Notes under the pieces: generated by a model
The model's input: only the letters and a program-made list of their open reading frames with translations
Database searches by the model: none
What the model was told of the DNA's origin: nothing
Part shown: positions 8,328 through 17,278 of the stretch, piece after piece
Layout of the letters: each line of letters begins with the position of its first letter
How positions within the stretch are numbered: the stretch's first letter is position 1
Made by a program: the position numbers and the translations under genes
NCBI GenBank assembly: GCA_964641895.1
Contig: CAZXLA010000002.1
Span: 1 to 64,000 of the forward strand
Origin: UBA2421 sp964641895
GTDB taxonomy: Bacteria; Planctomycetota; Phycisphaerae; Tepidisphaerales; Tepidisphaeraceae
Length of the DNA stretch: 64,000 bases
Direction: 5' to 3'

Positions 8328-9766
8328 CCAACTCGCCGCAACCCATAGGGACAAGCCAACCCCCCGGCGGAAAAACCTGGACCGTCGGAACCCTCACCTA
8401 CACGCGTCACCAGTTGCTGAACGTATTTTTCTGGCTGCTCTGGGGCGATTTCTGTCTGACGCTGATGGACGGCTTCGTCACCGGCCCGGTGCTCAATCTG
8501 CAACTCGATGCCGCCGGCCTGAGCAAATCGACCATCGGCTTCTTAAACGGCACCGTGATGGCCGTCATGAGCGCGCTGCTCGTGTCGGTCATCGGCACGG
8601 CAAGCGACCGCCACCGCGGGCGGCTCGGCCGACGCTTGCCATTTCTGCTCTGGTCAACACCGCCGTTGGCGTTTTGTCTGCTCCTTGTCGGCTTTTCCCC
8701 GCGTCTGGCGATCTGGCTCGGCGAATCGTCTCCGGCCGCCGCGGCGTTCTTCGGCAAGCTGGCCAGCATTATTCCCGGCGCCGGCGGCCTTCCGCCGGCG
8801 ACGCATACGTTTTTGGCGATCCTCACCTTCTCGCTCGTTGTCTACAAACTCTTCGATCTATTCCCCCAATCGGTCTACTACTACCTCTGGGCCGACGTGA
8901 TTCCCGCCAAACTCATGGGCACATTCGCGTGCATGTTTCGCATTGTCGCGTCGATCGGCATGTTCCTGTTTAACCGCTACTTACTCGGCTGGGCGGCCAC
9001 GCATCCCGAAGCCCTCTACATCGGCGCGGCCGGTCTGTATCTGCTTTCATTCATCGCGATGTCTTTTTTGGTGAAAGAAGGCCAATACGCCCCGGCGCCG
9101 GCGCGCCCGCCTAAGCGCCGTTGGCTTACATCGGTGCGGATGTACGCCGCGGAGTGTTACACATCCGCGTTCTATTGGAAGTTGTTCATCACCAACGCGT
9201 GCTTCATCATTGCAGTAAAAAGTTTCATGAGCTTCGCACCCATTTTCGGCACCAAGGGAATGAACCTTTCGCAGCAACGCTATGGCGAACTGATCAGCAT
9301 CAAAGACCTGGTGACGATCATTCCCTTCCTGCTGCTCGGCCCGCTGGCTGATCGATATCACCCACTGCGCGCGGGATTGGTCGCGTACTTTCTTGTGCTT
9401 GCCTGCGGGCTTACCAGCTTTTTCATGATCCGCAACGAATTCACGTTCGCGGTGTGGATGACCGCCACGTTCACCGCCATCGCCGTGTTTCAAGCCGCCA
9501 CGGGCGCGATCATGCCGCGCCTGCTGCCGCGCGAGCGTTATGGTCAGTTCAACTCCGCCAACTCCGTCGTCTGGCAACTGGGCTGGGCGACGGCGGCTTG
9601 GATGTGCGGGAAGTTCCTTGATGCGATGGGCGACATGCGCTACCTGTTCCTGTGGTTCGCGGCGTTCTGCTTCGTCGGGTTCATCAGCATGATCTGGCTC
9701 TACTTCGACTGGAAGCGCCTCGGCGGCGATGAACATTATGTTCCACCGGAGCCTGCCGCCGCTTGA
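8324..9766 (+). CDS. MFS/GPH-type sugar carrier
   Basis: Integral membrane carrier of 480 residues with about 12 hydrophobic segments. It resembles the glycoside-pentoside-hexuronide and SLC45-like branches: the loop after helix 3 reads GTASDRHRGRLGRRLPF, a variant of the D-R-x3-G-x-R-R motif of sugar:cation symporters. PRLLPRERYGQFNSANS near residue 400 is also typical. It overlaps the binding protein by 4 bases (ATGA) and the next permease by TTGA, so all are translationally coupled. Finding a secondary carrier between the binding protein and permeases of an ABC importer is unusual; it may handle a breakdown product or the same sugar in another form. Substrate unknown. Confidence 0.82.
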   Translation: MTNSPQPIGTSQPPGGKTWTVGTLTYTRHQLLNVFFWLLWGDFCLTLMDGFVTGPVLNLQLDAAGLSKSTIGFLNGTVMAVMSALLVSVIGTASDRHRGRLGRRLPFLLWSTPPLAFCLLLVGFSPRLAIWLGESSPAAAAFFGKLASIIPGAGGLPPATHTFLAILTFSLVVYKLFDLFPQSVYYYLWADVIPAKLMGTFACMFRIVASIGMFLFNRYLLGWAATHPEALYIGAAGLYLLSFIAMSFLVKEGQYAPAPARPPKRRWLTSVRMYAAECYTSAFYWKLFITNACFIIAVKSFMSFAPIFGTKGMNLSQQRYGELISIKDLVTIIPFLLLGPLADRYHPLRAGLVAYFLVLACGLTSFFMIRNEFTFAVWMTATFTAIAVFQAATGAIMPRLLPRERYGQFNSANSVVWQLGWATAAWMCGKFLDAMGDMRYLFLWFAAFCFVGFISMIWLYFDWKRLGGDEHYVPPEPAAA

Positions 9767-10641
9767 ACAACGCAAAGGCCCAACCTCTCCGTTCGCATCG
9801 CTGGTGGACGCCGCACGCGTTTCTCGCTCCGGCGTTGCTGCTGCTCGCGGTCTTCGCCATCGCCCCGACGCTCCAGGTGATCTACTACAGCTTCACGCGA
9901 TACACCGCGTTCACAGGGCCGGATTGGATCGGCATCGCTAATTATCGCCGGCTTATGGCGGGCGATCGGTTTTGGTTTTGCCTGCAAAATTCGTTCATCT
10001 ATCTGCTGGTCACCCCGGCCATCATGATGCTCAGCCTCGGCGCTGCGATGGTGGTCCACCACCTCGGCCGCGGGAGTAAGTTGTTGCGTGTTCTGTTATT
10101 TCTGCCCGTCGTGACGCCGGCGATCGTTGCAGCGATGAGCTTTCGCGTGCTCTTCAACGAGACCGACGGCCTGATCAACTCTACCCTCACCACGATCGGA
10201 CTGCCGCCGATCAAATGGTTGACGCAATATCCGTGGACGCTCATCAGCGCCATGATCGTCACGCTGTGGAAAGGGTTCGGCTACTACATGATGGTTTTCC
10301 TCGCCGGCTTAATCGCGGTCCCGCGCGAGTTGGAAGAAGCCGCTACGATCGACGGCGCAAGTCGGTATCGCTCGTTCTGGCATATCACACTGCCGTCACT
10401 GCGACCGGTGCTGGCGTTGGTCGCCACCATCAGCTCGATCGGCGCGCTTAAAGTATTTGACGAAATTTTTGTGACAATCCAAGGCGCGCCCATCAGCCAC
10501 CAGACCGCCGTGCCGCTCATTTACCGCACGCTGAGCGAAGACGGCGAATACGGCCTGGCGGCGGCGCAAGGAGTGCTGCTGTTTGCGATCATTCTGGCGT
10601 TTACGCTGGTGCAGTTGCGGGTGCAGAAAATTCGGGTTTAA
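9763..10641 (+). CDS. Sugar ABC transporter permease, MalF/UgpA type
   Basis: Membrane subunit of a carbohydrate importer, 292 residues and six predicted helices. The EAA loop that docks onto the ATPase is seen as EEAATIDGASRYRSFWHITL near residue 190. The start is a TTG at 9763-9765 that overlaps the stop of the carrier gene; no other start fits the N-terminus NNAKAQPLRSHRWW. It works with the downstream MalG-type permease and the binding lipoprotein at 6903. No ATPase gene is in the operon, so a shared MsmX/UgpC-type ATPase elsewhere is likely. The partner permease follows after a 233-base spacer made of repeats. Confidence 0.9.
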   Translation: MNNAKAQPLRSHRWWTPHAFLAPALLLLAVFAIAPTLQVIYYSFTRYTAFTGPDWIGIANYRRLMAGDRFWFCLQNSFIYLLVTPAIMMLSLGAAMVVHHLGRGSKLLRVLLFLPVVTPAIVAAMSFRVLFNETDGLINSTLTTIGLPPIKWLTQYPWTLISAMIVTLWKGFGYYMMVFLAGLIAVPRELEEAATIDGASRYRSFWHITLPSLRPVLALVATISSIGALKVFDEIFVTIQGAPISHQTAVPLIYRTLSEDGEYGLAAAQGVLLFAIILAFTLVQLRVQKIRV

Positions 10642-10870
10642 CCACAGAGGCGCGGAGGACACAGAGAGGAATGCAATGAACTTGGTTGTCGCAAGATTTG
10701 TCATCCCGAAAGTAATCGTGAGGGACCTACATGTCGGAGTGCGTTTGTTTGCAAGACAGATTTGGTGGACTGCAACCCAACGACCAGTAGGCCCCTCACG
10801 AGTACGTTCGGGGTGACAAACTAACTGCCTTCTCTCGTCTTCTCCGGGCCTCTGTGCCTCTGTGGCTCAT
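10642..10870. repeat. Nested fold-back repeats between the two permease genes
   Basis: The outer arms are ACCACAGAGGCGCGGAGGAC (10641-10660) and CCTCTGTGCCTCTGTGGCT (10851-10869). Inside is a second inverted pair, from TCATCCCGAAAGTAATCGTG (10701) to ACGTTCGGGGTGACA (10818). The inner family recurs at 52537-52655 and part of the outer family at 23553-23582. The element interrupts an operon whose other junctions overlap by 4 bases. Confidence 0.8.
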
Positions 10871-10874
10871 TCAT

Positions 10875-11696
10875 ATGCAACGCAAACCCACCCATCTTCG
10901 CCTGCTCAACACCCTCGCGGCGATCGCGCTCGTTGTGATCGCCGTCGCGCCGGCGGTGTGGCTGGCGGCGGTGGCGGTTTCCGATCCCACCGTGCCGCTC
11001 AACCGGCTGCCGGCGCCGTCGCAGATGACCGCCGACAACTTTCGAGGCGCGTGGTCCGCCGGTGGATTGCTGCGGCCGTTGATCAACTCGATCGTCGTTA
11101 CCGTCGTCCAAGCGCTGCTCAACGTCTTCCTCGCCGCCGCTGCCGCCTATCCGCTGGCTCGCATGAACTTCCGCGGGCGCGATACGATTTTTGTCATCAT
11201 CCTTGCAACACTGATGATCCCCGAACAGGTGATTATCGTGCCGCTGTTTCGCACCGTCGTCCGCATGGGTTTGTACGACACGCTGGCCGGCGTGGTCATT
11301 CCGTTCGCAGTCACCGCGTTCGGCATCTACCTGTGCCGACAGGCGATGATGTCGATTCCAAAAGAAATGGACGAGGCCGCCAGCATCGATGGCGCAACGA
11401 GTTGGCAGGTGTTCCGTCACGTGATGCTGCCCCTGAGCGCCCCCACACTGGCAACGCTCGGTGTGTTCAGCGTCATCGGCGCGTGGAGCAATCTCCTCTG
11501 GCCGTTGATCGTTTTGCAGGACCAGCAGAACTACACGCTGCCGGTGGCGCTCAACCAGTTGCTAAGCGTTTTTTCGACGAACATTCGTAACGCGTACGCA
11601 GGCAGTGTCCTGGCTTTGATCCCGATGATCTTCATGTACGTTGTCATGCAGCGATGGCTGCAACGCGGACTGCTGGCGGGAGCGGTGAAAGGCTGA
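10875..11696 (+). CDS. Sugar ABC transporter permease, MalG type
   Basis: Second membrane subunit of the carbohydrate importer, 273 residues and six predicted helices. The EAA loop is DEAASIDGATSWQVFRHVML near residue 175. The ATG at 10875 was chosen because the preceding in-frame codons lie in the repeat arm and because MQRKPTHLRLLNTLAAIALV gives the usual short cytosolic N-terminus. It pairs with the MalF-type permease upstream. The 233-base repeat-filled spacer has no obvious new promoter, so expression probably depends on read-through from 6778. Confidence 0.9.
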   Translation: MQRKPTHLRLLNTLAAIALVVIAVAPAVWLAAVAVSDPTVPLNRLPAPSQMTADNFRGAWSAGGLLRPLINSIVVTVVQALLNVFLAAAAAYPLARMNFRGRDTIFVIILATLMIPEQVIIVPLFRTVVRMGLYDTLAGVVIPFAVTAFGIYLCRQAMMSIPKEMDEAASIDGATSWQVFRHVMLPLSAPTLATLGVFSVIGAWSNLLWPLIVLQDQQNYTLPVALNQLLSVFSTNIRNAYAGSVLALIPMIFMYVVMQRWLQRGLLAGAVKG

Positions 11697-11710
11697 AAGG
11701 AAAGTGAGTC

Positions 11711-11849
11711 AACCACCAAGGCACGAAGGCACTAAGAAAAGCGAGGATGTAGTATTGAGAATAGCGGGTGTGTTAAGGCGAAGCTCGCCAAACCCATTCC
11801 GCGAATCCCATGCTCCATCCTCGCATTGCTTGGTGCCTTGGTGGTTTAT
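11711..11849. repeat. Fold-back repeat, ACCACCAAGGC family
   Basis: Arms AACCACCAAGGCACGAAGGC (from 11711) and GCTTGGTGCCTTGGTGGTT (to 11847) surround about 90 bases of unrelated sequence. Other copies lie at 53382-53470 and 62111-62213, each with a different centre. It fills the space between the convergent permease and dehydrogenase genes. Confidence 0.85.
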
Positions 11850-11869
11850 ACCGTTTGAAGAATTTGAAC

Positions 11870-12862
11870 TCACCTTCCCGCCCCGCCGCACACGGGAATG
11901 GTCAGCATGGTGTGCAATCCCGGCGGCGCGGTCGGAAGAACGCGGGCGCCGTTGATCATCGCCGCTACCGTGGCGGTGTCGCCGGGCGTGCCGCCTTCGA
12001 TTTGCATGCGCAGCGGAACCGGGCCGTCGATTTCGATGCGGTCGTGCGGGGTCGGTGTACCCAGCGCCATGATCAGATCGAGTTCGATCGACAACCCCTC
12101 GCCATTCCAGTGCGCCGTATTCTGCATGCCGCGGACGCGACCTTTTTCAATCCGGCCCAGGAGTGATTCAATCGGCTTCTCGGCGATCAACGGTTCCAAG
12201 CCAATTTTTACACTCCCCTTCTTCACCTTGCGGCCCAGCCCCGCGGCGATCATCGCCACCGATTCGGCGATGCCCATATGCCCGATCGCGTTCTTGGCCT
12301 TCAAGGCATAAAATTGATCTTTCGTCATCGTCGCGCCCACTTTTTTCTGCAGCGGCATGCGGCGGGTGGACGCATCGACCCGGCGAATGGCCTTCACGCC
12401 CGTGACCTTCGCCACCTGCGAGGAAAGCACCAGCGGCAGGTAATCCATCACGAAGCCCGGGTTCACGCCGGTGCCCAGAAGCGCCAGGTTGGCCTTCTTC
12501 GCTTCAGCATCGATCTTTTTCGCAAGCGCCGCATTCAGGTAGGCGGGGTACGCCATTTCTTCACACGAACTCACCACATGCATTTTGTATTTCATGCATT
12601 CCCGAAGCGTCGGCGCGACTTTGGTGAAATGCGATGCGGTGGTGACGATGGCGACGGTTGCTCCCAAGTTCGACGCGTCCGCGATCGACCCAACCACCTT
12701 CGGCCCGCCTTTACCCTGGCCGAGCAGTTCGTTGAGCGACTTGCCAATTTTGGCCGCGTCAATATCAACCAGGCCGACGAGCTTGAGCGTTTTGTCGGCC
12801 GCCACGGTCTTGGCGGCATTGAGTCCGATGGGGCCGAGCCCGACGACGATCACCTTCAACAT
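11870..12862 (-). CDS. DapB-like NAD(P)-binding dehydrogenase
   Basis: Cytosolic oxidoreductase of 330 residues with an N-terminal Rossmann fold (VIVVGLGPIGLNAAKTVAAD) followed by VDIDAAKIGKSL. The middle carries VSSCEEMAYPAYLN and LLGTGVNPGFVMDYLPLVL, typical of dihydrodipicolinate-reductase-like proteins such as 2,4-diaminopentanoate dehydrogenase. The true substrate is unknown. The start is the ATG at 12860-12862, preceded by AGAGG at 8 bases; the in-frame TTG at 12868 is too close to that site. A perfect TATAAT lies on this strand at 12911-12916. No metabolic partner is adjacent. Confidence 0.75.
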   Translation of the reverse strand: MLKVIVVGLGPIGLNAAKTVAADKTLKLVGLVDIDAAKIGKSLNELLGQGKGGPKVVGSIADASNLGATVAIVTTASHFTKVAPTLRECMKYKMHVVSSCEEMAYPAYLNAALAKKIDAEAKKANLALLGTGVNPGFVMDYLPLVLSSQVAKVTGVKAIRRVDASTRRMPLQKKVGATMTKDQFYALKAKNAIGHMGIAESVAMIAAGLGRKVKKGSVKIGLEPLIAEKPIESLLGRIEKGRVRGMQNTAHWNGEGLSIELDLIMALGTPTPHDRIEIDGPVPLRMQIEGGTPGDTATVAAMINGARVLPTAPPGLHTMLTIPVCGGAGR

Positions 12863-12910
12863 GAGCAATACCTCTGGGAGACTTACACCGTGCGTGATGG
12901 TGCAACTGTG

Positions 12911-12916
12911 ATTATA
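12911..12916 (-). promoter_or_regulatory. Possible -10 box upstream of the DapB-like gene
   Basis: Reads TATAAT on the minus strand, about 50 bases upstream of the start codon. No good -35 box is visible at standard spacing. Confidence 0.35.
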
Positions 12917-13125
12917 TGATTTTGAGGCGGGATAATACCGGTTTTACGCCCCGTCACAAAGCGGGGGCGATTTGTCACACAGCGACCAGCGAATCCGTCT
13001 CATGCTAATGCTGCAACTTAGCGGAATCGATGTGGGAGTGATGGTCGAGACACCCAAATGAGATCAAACAAGCCTATGATCGAACTAAATTGCCCCCGGG
13101 CACACCCCCTTGGCCCGACTGGGGA

Positions 13126-13312
13126 TCATCGATCGTAATGATGTCGGCAAGCCAAAACACGGATGGCCGAGTCCGTCACGGTGTAAATCAGCCAATGTTC
13201 ATGATCGATGCGCCGCGACCAGGCTCCAGCGAACTCTCATTTAAGCGGCTCAGGCTTGCCCGTGCCTACAAATGGATCGCGCGCCGTCTCCTTCAGAAGG
13301 CGAGTGTATTGG
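13126..13312 (-). pseudogene. YoeB-type toxin remnant with internal TGA
   Basis: The minus-strand reading RLLKETARDPFVGTGKPEPL, then K, a TGA at 13237-13239, then EFAGAWSRRIDHEHWLIYTV and further TDSAIRVLACRHHYDR, aligns without gaps to the last two thirds of YoeB (family pattern RTPFEGKGKPEPLK, FWSRRI, RLVYAV, ACRYHY). The TGA falls where the family usually has Gly or His. The N-terminal strand and first helix are missing: upstream of 13312 the frame is unrelated. No YefM antitoxin is seen. Truncation plus a nonsense codon makes a functional toxin very unlikely. In life YoeB is a ribosome-dependent mRNA interferase. Confidence 0.85.
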
Positions 13313-13480
13313 CGACTCGCACCGAAATTGGGTTTAGGTGCGGGCGAAATAGTGCGTCATTGTTCTCGAATGGATCTGAACGGGACCTCAATGCCGCCCG
13401 CCGCGGGGGAAGCGACTTTGGCGCGGTCAAATCGGTCTTCACGCTTCCGTCCGGCTCGGCACGCATGATGCGTGCCGGGC

Positions 13481-16400
13481 CTACTTTTTCTTCTTCCCCT
13501 TTTGATCTGCGCGATCGTCGTCTCGGAACACCTCTTCGATGGTCGTCGTGATGGTGTTCATTGATCCGGCCGACACCTTGGGCTCCTCCAAACTCCCGCG
13601 CACGTGAATCTGCAGCAGTTCGTGCCGCGCGCCGCGCAATAGTTCGCCGACGATCGGCAGCGTCGGCCAAGCGGTCGAATCGGTGACGAAGGTCATCTCC
13701 ACCTGTTTCTGCGCGAAATCAAGGTGGCCCGAGCCGCTCATGGTCATCTGCTCGGCGGAAAGTTCGATTGTTTCCAACGAGATGCGATTGCCCTCCATAC
13801 TGTAACTGATCGTGCCGCGTTCAAAGGGCCTGGTGATGGGCAGCGAGAGGTTTGTGATTTGAAACAGGCCCAGCAGCATCGGAATGCGATACATGTCGCG
13901 CCCTTCCACGACCACATCGCCGCGGCCGCGCCTCGAGTTTGGATCGTCCCAGGCGCCTTCGATCTCTAGGCTGGCGGTCAAGCTGCCCTGCAGTTGCGGG
14001 CCGGCATCGGCAACAAGCTGGCGCACGTCGGCGTCGCGCAGCACGAGCGACATGCCGTAGCGCGACGGCCCGTCGTCCGGCCAAGCCCAATCCACCCGCC
14101 CGGCGATCTCGCCGCCGGCAATGCCGCAGCGTAAGTCGCTCAGACGAACCACCGGCGAATCGGCTTGTTTCGACAGATTCGCGGTGAAACGCTCCAGCTT
14201 TCGCCCGCCGAGTTCGAACGAATCGGCGTTGAGGGTGCCCGAGAGCGCGCCGATTTTTTCATCGCGGCTTCCACCGGCCAGATCGACCCACCCGACCAGG
14301 TTGGTCATCGGCATCCCCGCAACGAGCGACCCGTTTTGCGTCTCAAGCCGTACCTCGAACTCAACGTCGCCGGGCGGTTCGTCAGCAAGGCGTGTCGCCG
14401 CTTGCGGCTCAGCGGCAATTGATGAAGGCTCGTTGCGACTCGTGTACTTCAGCTTCTTGAACACCACATCGTAAGTCCCGCCAAGATTTGACGACTTGAC
14501 CAGTTCACCCATCGCCCGCGGCATGGCGGCGATAAGCTCCGCGTCGGCCAGCACGCGGTCGGCCGAAAGCTTCATATCCCACGCGCCCGCTTTGAGATCG
14601 CCGCTGCCGCCGAAGCTCACACGCGATTCGCCGCGCCGCGCAATGAGGTCGTCGAGTTCGACCTTCTGCGGCGTGATGATGATGTTCCCGGTTACATCGG
14701 TAAACCGCACCGGGAAAATGCTCGGTTTGACCGCGAGCTTGCGCGGTTGCAGTTGAATGCGATAGGCCGGCCCCGCGCCGCCGGAGAGGTCGCCGGTGAA
14801 CGACATCGTTGCATCCACTGTTCCATCGGGCCCGGCGACATCCCAGCCGCCCCGTCCGGCCGTCGGAAGAATCTGGTACAGCGCGGCATCCAGCGGCAGA
14901 TTCGTTGCCTCGCCGGAAAGATCAATCGACGGTTTGTTCTGAGGCCAGGCCACCGTGCCGCGCAAGGCCACATCGCCTTCGTTGCGCCGCCCGCGCAGCT
15001 CGCGGATGTGCATTGAATCGGGCGCAAGGTCGATCTGGCCGTTGATCTTGTTGACGACAAACGTGCCATCCTTCGGCCAAAGCGTGGCGTCTTTTAGGGT
15101 GGCAAGGAACCCGAATCCAATTTCACTTTGTCCGGTGCCGTGCGTCGGCCGCGGCTCTACCGTGCCCTCTAAATCGAATCGGCCTGAAAGCCCGAGCCGC
15201 AGCATCCAGGCGCGATGTGTCTCGGGCAGCGCCCCCAGCAGATTGTCATCTATCGACGCATTCGTGGCGGTGATGTGCAGCTTCGGCCGTACCGCCGGCT
15301 CCCCATCGCGGCGCGTGCGGCCGTCGTCGTCCCAATCCACGCGACCATCGATGACCAGCTTCGCGCCGTCGCGATCCATCGTTGCATTGATGATATCGAC
15401 GTGGTCTTTGCGAACTCTTACCTGCCCGTGAATGCCGGTCAGGTGGTACGGGAATGCCAGCATGGCGCCTTCGCCGTTACGCACTTCGATATCCACATCG
15501 GTGCTCCACGGCTGCCGAGGGCCGGGCGGTCGATTCACGCTGCACACGAAATCGCCGGTGAATTTCGGGAACTCCCCTTTGCCGGGCGCATCGAGGTAGC
15601 TCAGCGCTTTCCGCGTCATCGCCGGGAACGACCGCATCAGCGTCGGCTCGGTGCTGATGTTGTTGCCGCTGATGCGAATATCCACCCCCGCATCGCCGGT
15701 GAGCGGGGCAATCCGGCCGTCGAGCCGCACGGCCGATTTTTCATTCGGCCCGCCGGCCACGCCGTAGCCTTTGAGGTCGATCAGTTCGAGCGCGTCCACA
15801 CCCAATTCCGCGTTTGGCCCGAAAACAATCCGGCCGGTGGCGCGGTCGATCGGGTACGGGAATCGATCAAACGTAAAGCCGCCGTCGAGAATCGTGATTT
15901 GTCCCGCGACATCGATGCGCCCGCCGCGGGTCGACCGAACCAGGTGGATCGATAGCGCCGCGGCGCCGCGCGGGCGCAGGTGATCGTAGCTCTCGCGAAC
16001 CGCCGGCGGGAGCGAGTTAATCCAGCGCAATTCGGTGGGCAGAACCAGCTTTTCGCTGTCGAGCGAAGTGATGCGCAGATCGACTTGTGCATCGGGCGAA
16101 TAACCGCCGATTCGGCCATCGATCCGCACCGAATTGCCTTCCACCCGTCCGACGACGTTGCTCATTTCGATGCCGGCGTTGGTGAACGTGAATTCGCCCT
16201 GCGCGTCATTCAGAGCAATCGGTTGAGGTTCGATCAGCCAGCGTGATCGCTCGACCCACCCGGTGCTGTTGGCGCCGGTTGCGGCGAGCAGCGAAAACAT
16301 CGGCCCGAGTTGTGCGCGGCGCCAGATTTCATCGGCGCTTTGGCTTTCTTCGGGCCGCATCACCATCGTCACGCCATCGAGCTCAACCCGCGCGGCGAAC

Positions 16401-17278
16401 TCCCCCCCCGCCCCGCCGCCCAGCGTGTAGGTGAGCTGCGGCACATCAATTCGCCCGGCCAACTGGTGCCGCTGCCACCACTGTTGCACCTCCTCGGGGA
16501 GCATGGTGCGCATATCGCGATCGAACTCAAAATTGTGCAGCCGCGCCTCGACACGGCGGGTGGCAAGATCATAAGCGCCGACGATGCGCGGCCCCATCAA
16601 CTCGCTTTCACCCCGACTTTGCACGCGGAACTGGTATCCCTTGCCCATCTCGTCGGGGACGAGCTGCGCTTCAATCGCCATGGATCCGGTGGGCGAAAAT
16701 TGTCCGCCTTCGAGCCGGCCGTAATCGACTCGCGCGTTGCGCAATGTGATCTCGGGCAATCGGGGCAGATCGTTCGTGGTGTTGTTTCGCCCTGTCGTCG
16801 GGCTGCGGCGCTCGAGCAGGTGATAGTTCCATCGACCCGAATCAACGTCTTCAACCAGCCGAACATGCGGGCCGATCGCCAGAATGGATGCCGCTTCAAG
16901 TCTTCCACGCACCAGTTTGGTGAGATCGACACGCAGCCGAAAGCTCTGCGCGGTGAACAGCCGGGCATCGCCGCGATCCGGCCCGGGCGGGCCTACCAGC
17001 ATCTGCACGTTGTCGAGTCGCAGCCCTTCAAAGATCGATAGATTGGCGGCGCCAACTTTCACCCGGGCGCCCGTGATCCGCGAAAGGTATTCTTCGGCCT
17101 TCGCCCGCACGCGGTTGGAGTCGGTGATATACCAGTACCCGCCGATGATCGTGCTGAACAGTAAAAACAATCCGATCATGCCGTAACGACGCCCCGTCGA
17201 AATCCGGCGGCGGACGGGAACGCCCTTCTGCCAGAGCACGTCGGGAACCTGAGGTGACGATGAAATAAATCGCGGCAT
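13481..17278 (-). CDS. Large AsmA/TamB-like envelope protein
   Basis: Very large protein of 1265 residues with one N-terminal membrane segment (GMIGLFLLFSTIIGGYWYI, near residue 33) and a long periplasmic part of repeating beta-strands. Its repeated turns of the type VRIDGRIGGY and LVIDGRVDWDDDG are characteristic of the AsmA-like superfamily (AsmA, YhdP, TamB), which includes bridge proteins thought to carry lipids between the two membranes. The C-terminal region (SGSGHLDFAQKQVEMTFV, then LPIVGELLRGARHELLQIHV) is the AsmA-like C-terminal domain. The ATG overlaps the stop of the upstream glycosyltransferase gene as TAATG. It ends in a Lys-rich tail. The exact cargo is unknown. Confidence 0.8.
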   Translation of the reverse strand: MPRFISSSPQVPDVLWQKGVPVRRRISTGRRYGMIGLFLLFSTIIGGYWYITDSNRVRAKAEEYLSRITGARVKVGAANLSIFEGLRLDNVQMLVGPPGPDRGDARLFTAQSFRLRVDLTKLVRGRLEAASILAIGPHVRLVEDVDSGRWNYHLLERRSPTTGRNNTTNDLPRLPEITLRNARVDYGRLEGGQFSPTGSMAIEAQLVPDEMGKGYQFRVQSRGESELMGPRIVGAYDLATRRVEARLHNFEFDRDMRTMLPEEVQQWWQRHQLAGRIDVPQLTYTLGGGAGGEFAARVELDGVTMVMRPEESQSADEIWRRAQLGPMFSLLAATGANSTGWVERSRWLIEPQPIALNDAQGEFTFTNAGIEMSNVVGRVEGNSVRIDGRIGGYSPDAQVDLRITSLDSEKLVLPTELRWINSLPPAVRESYDHLRPRGAAALSIHLVRSTRGGRIDVAGQITILDGGFTFDRFPYPIDRATGRIVFGPNAELGVDALELIDLKGYGVAGGPNEKSAVRLDGRIAPLTGDAGVDIRISGNNISTEPTLMRSFPAMTRKALSYLDAPGKGEFPKFTGDFVCSVNRPPGPRQPWSTDVDIEVRNGEGAMLAFPYHLTGIHGQVRVRKDHVDIINATMDRDGAKLVIDGRVDWDDDGRTRRDGEPAVRPKLHITATNASIDDNLLGALPETHRAWMLRLGLSGRFDLEGTVEPRPTHGTGQSEIGFGFLATLKDATLWPKDGTFVVNKINGQIDLAPDSMHIRELRGRRNEGDVALRGTVAWPQNKPSIDLSGEATNLPLDAALYQILPTAGRGGWDVAGPDGTVDATMSFTGDLSGGAGPAYRIQLQPRKLAVKPSIFPVRFTDVTGNIIITPQKVELDDLIARRGESRVSFGGSGDLKAGAWDMKLSADRVLADAELIAAMPRAMGELVKSSNLGGTYDVVFKKLKYTSRNEPSSIAAEPQAATRLADEPPGDVEFEVRLETQNGSLVAGMPMTNLVGWVDLAGGSRDEKIGALSGTLNADSFELGGRKLERFTANLSKQADSPVVRLSDLRCGIAGGEIAGRVDWAWPDDGPSRYGMSLVLRDADVRQLVADAGPQLQGSLTASLEIEGAWDDPNSRRGRGDVVVEGRDMYRIPMLLGLFQITNLSLPITRPFERGTISYSMEGNRISLETIELSAEQMTMSGSGHLDFAQKQVEMTFVTDSTAWPTLPIVGELLRGARHELLQIHVRGSLEEPKVSAGSMNTITTTIEEVFRDDDRADQKGKKKK

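Larger units (their letters stand above)
12863..13480. other. Intergenic region with a toxin remnant
   Basis: This 618-base space contains the YoeB remnant at 13126-13312 and a short palindrome GGCACGCATGATGCGTGCC at 13458-13476 just past the stop of the AsmA-like gene, perhaps a weak terminator. Nothing else is recognised. Confidence 0.6.

Noticed and set aside
12940..13551. Plus-strand frame of 153 residues between 13090 and 13551
   Set aside because: It is opposite the YoeB remnant and the end of the AsmA-like gene, with no family pattern or ribosome binding site.
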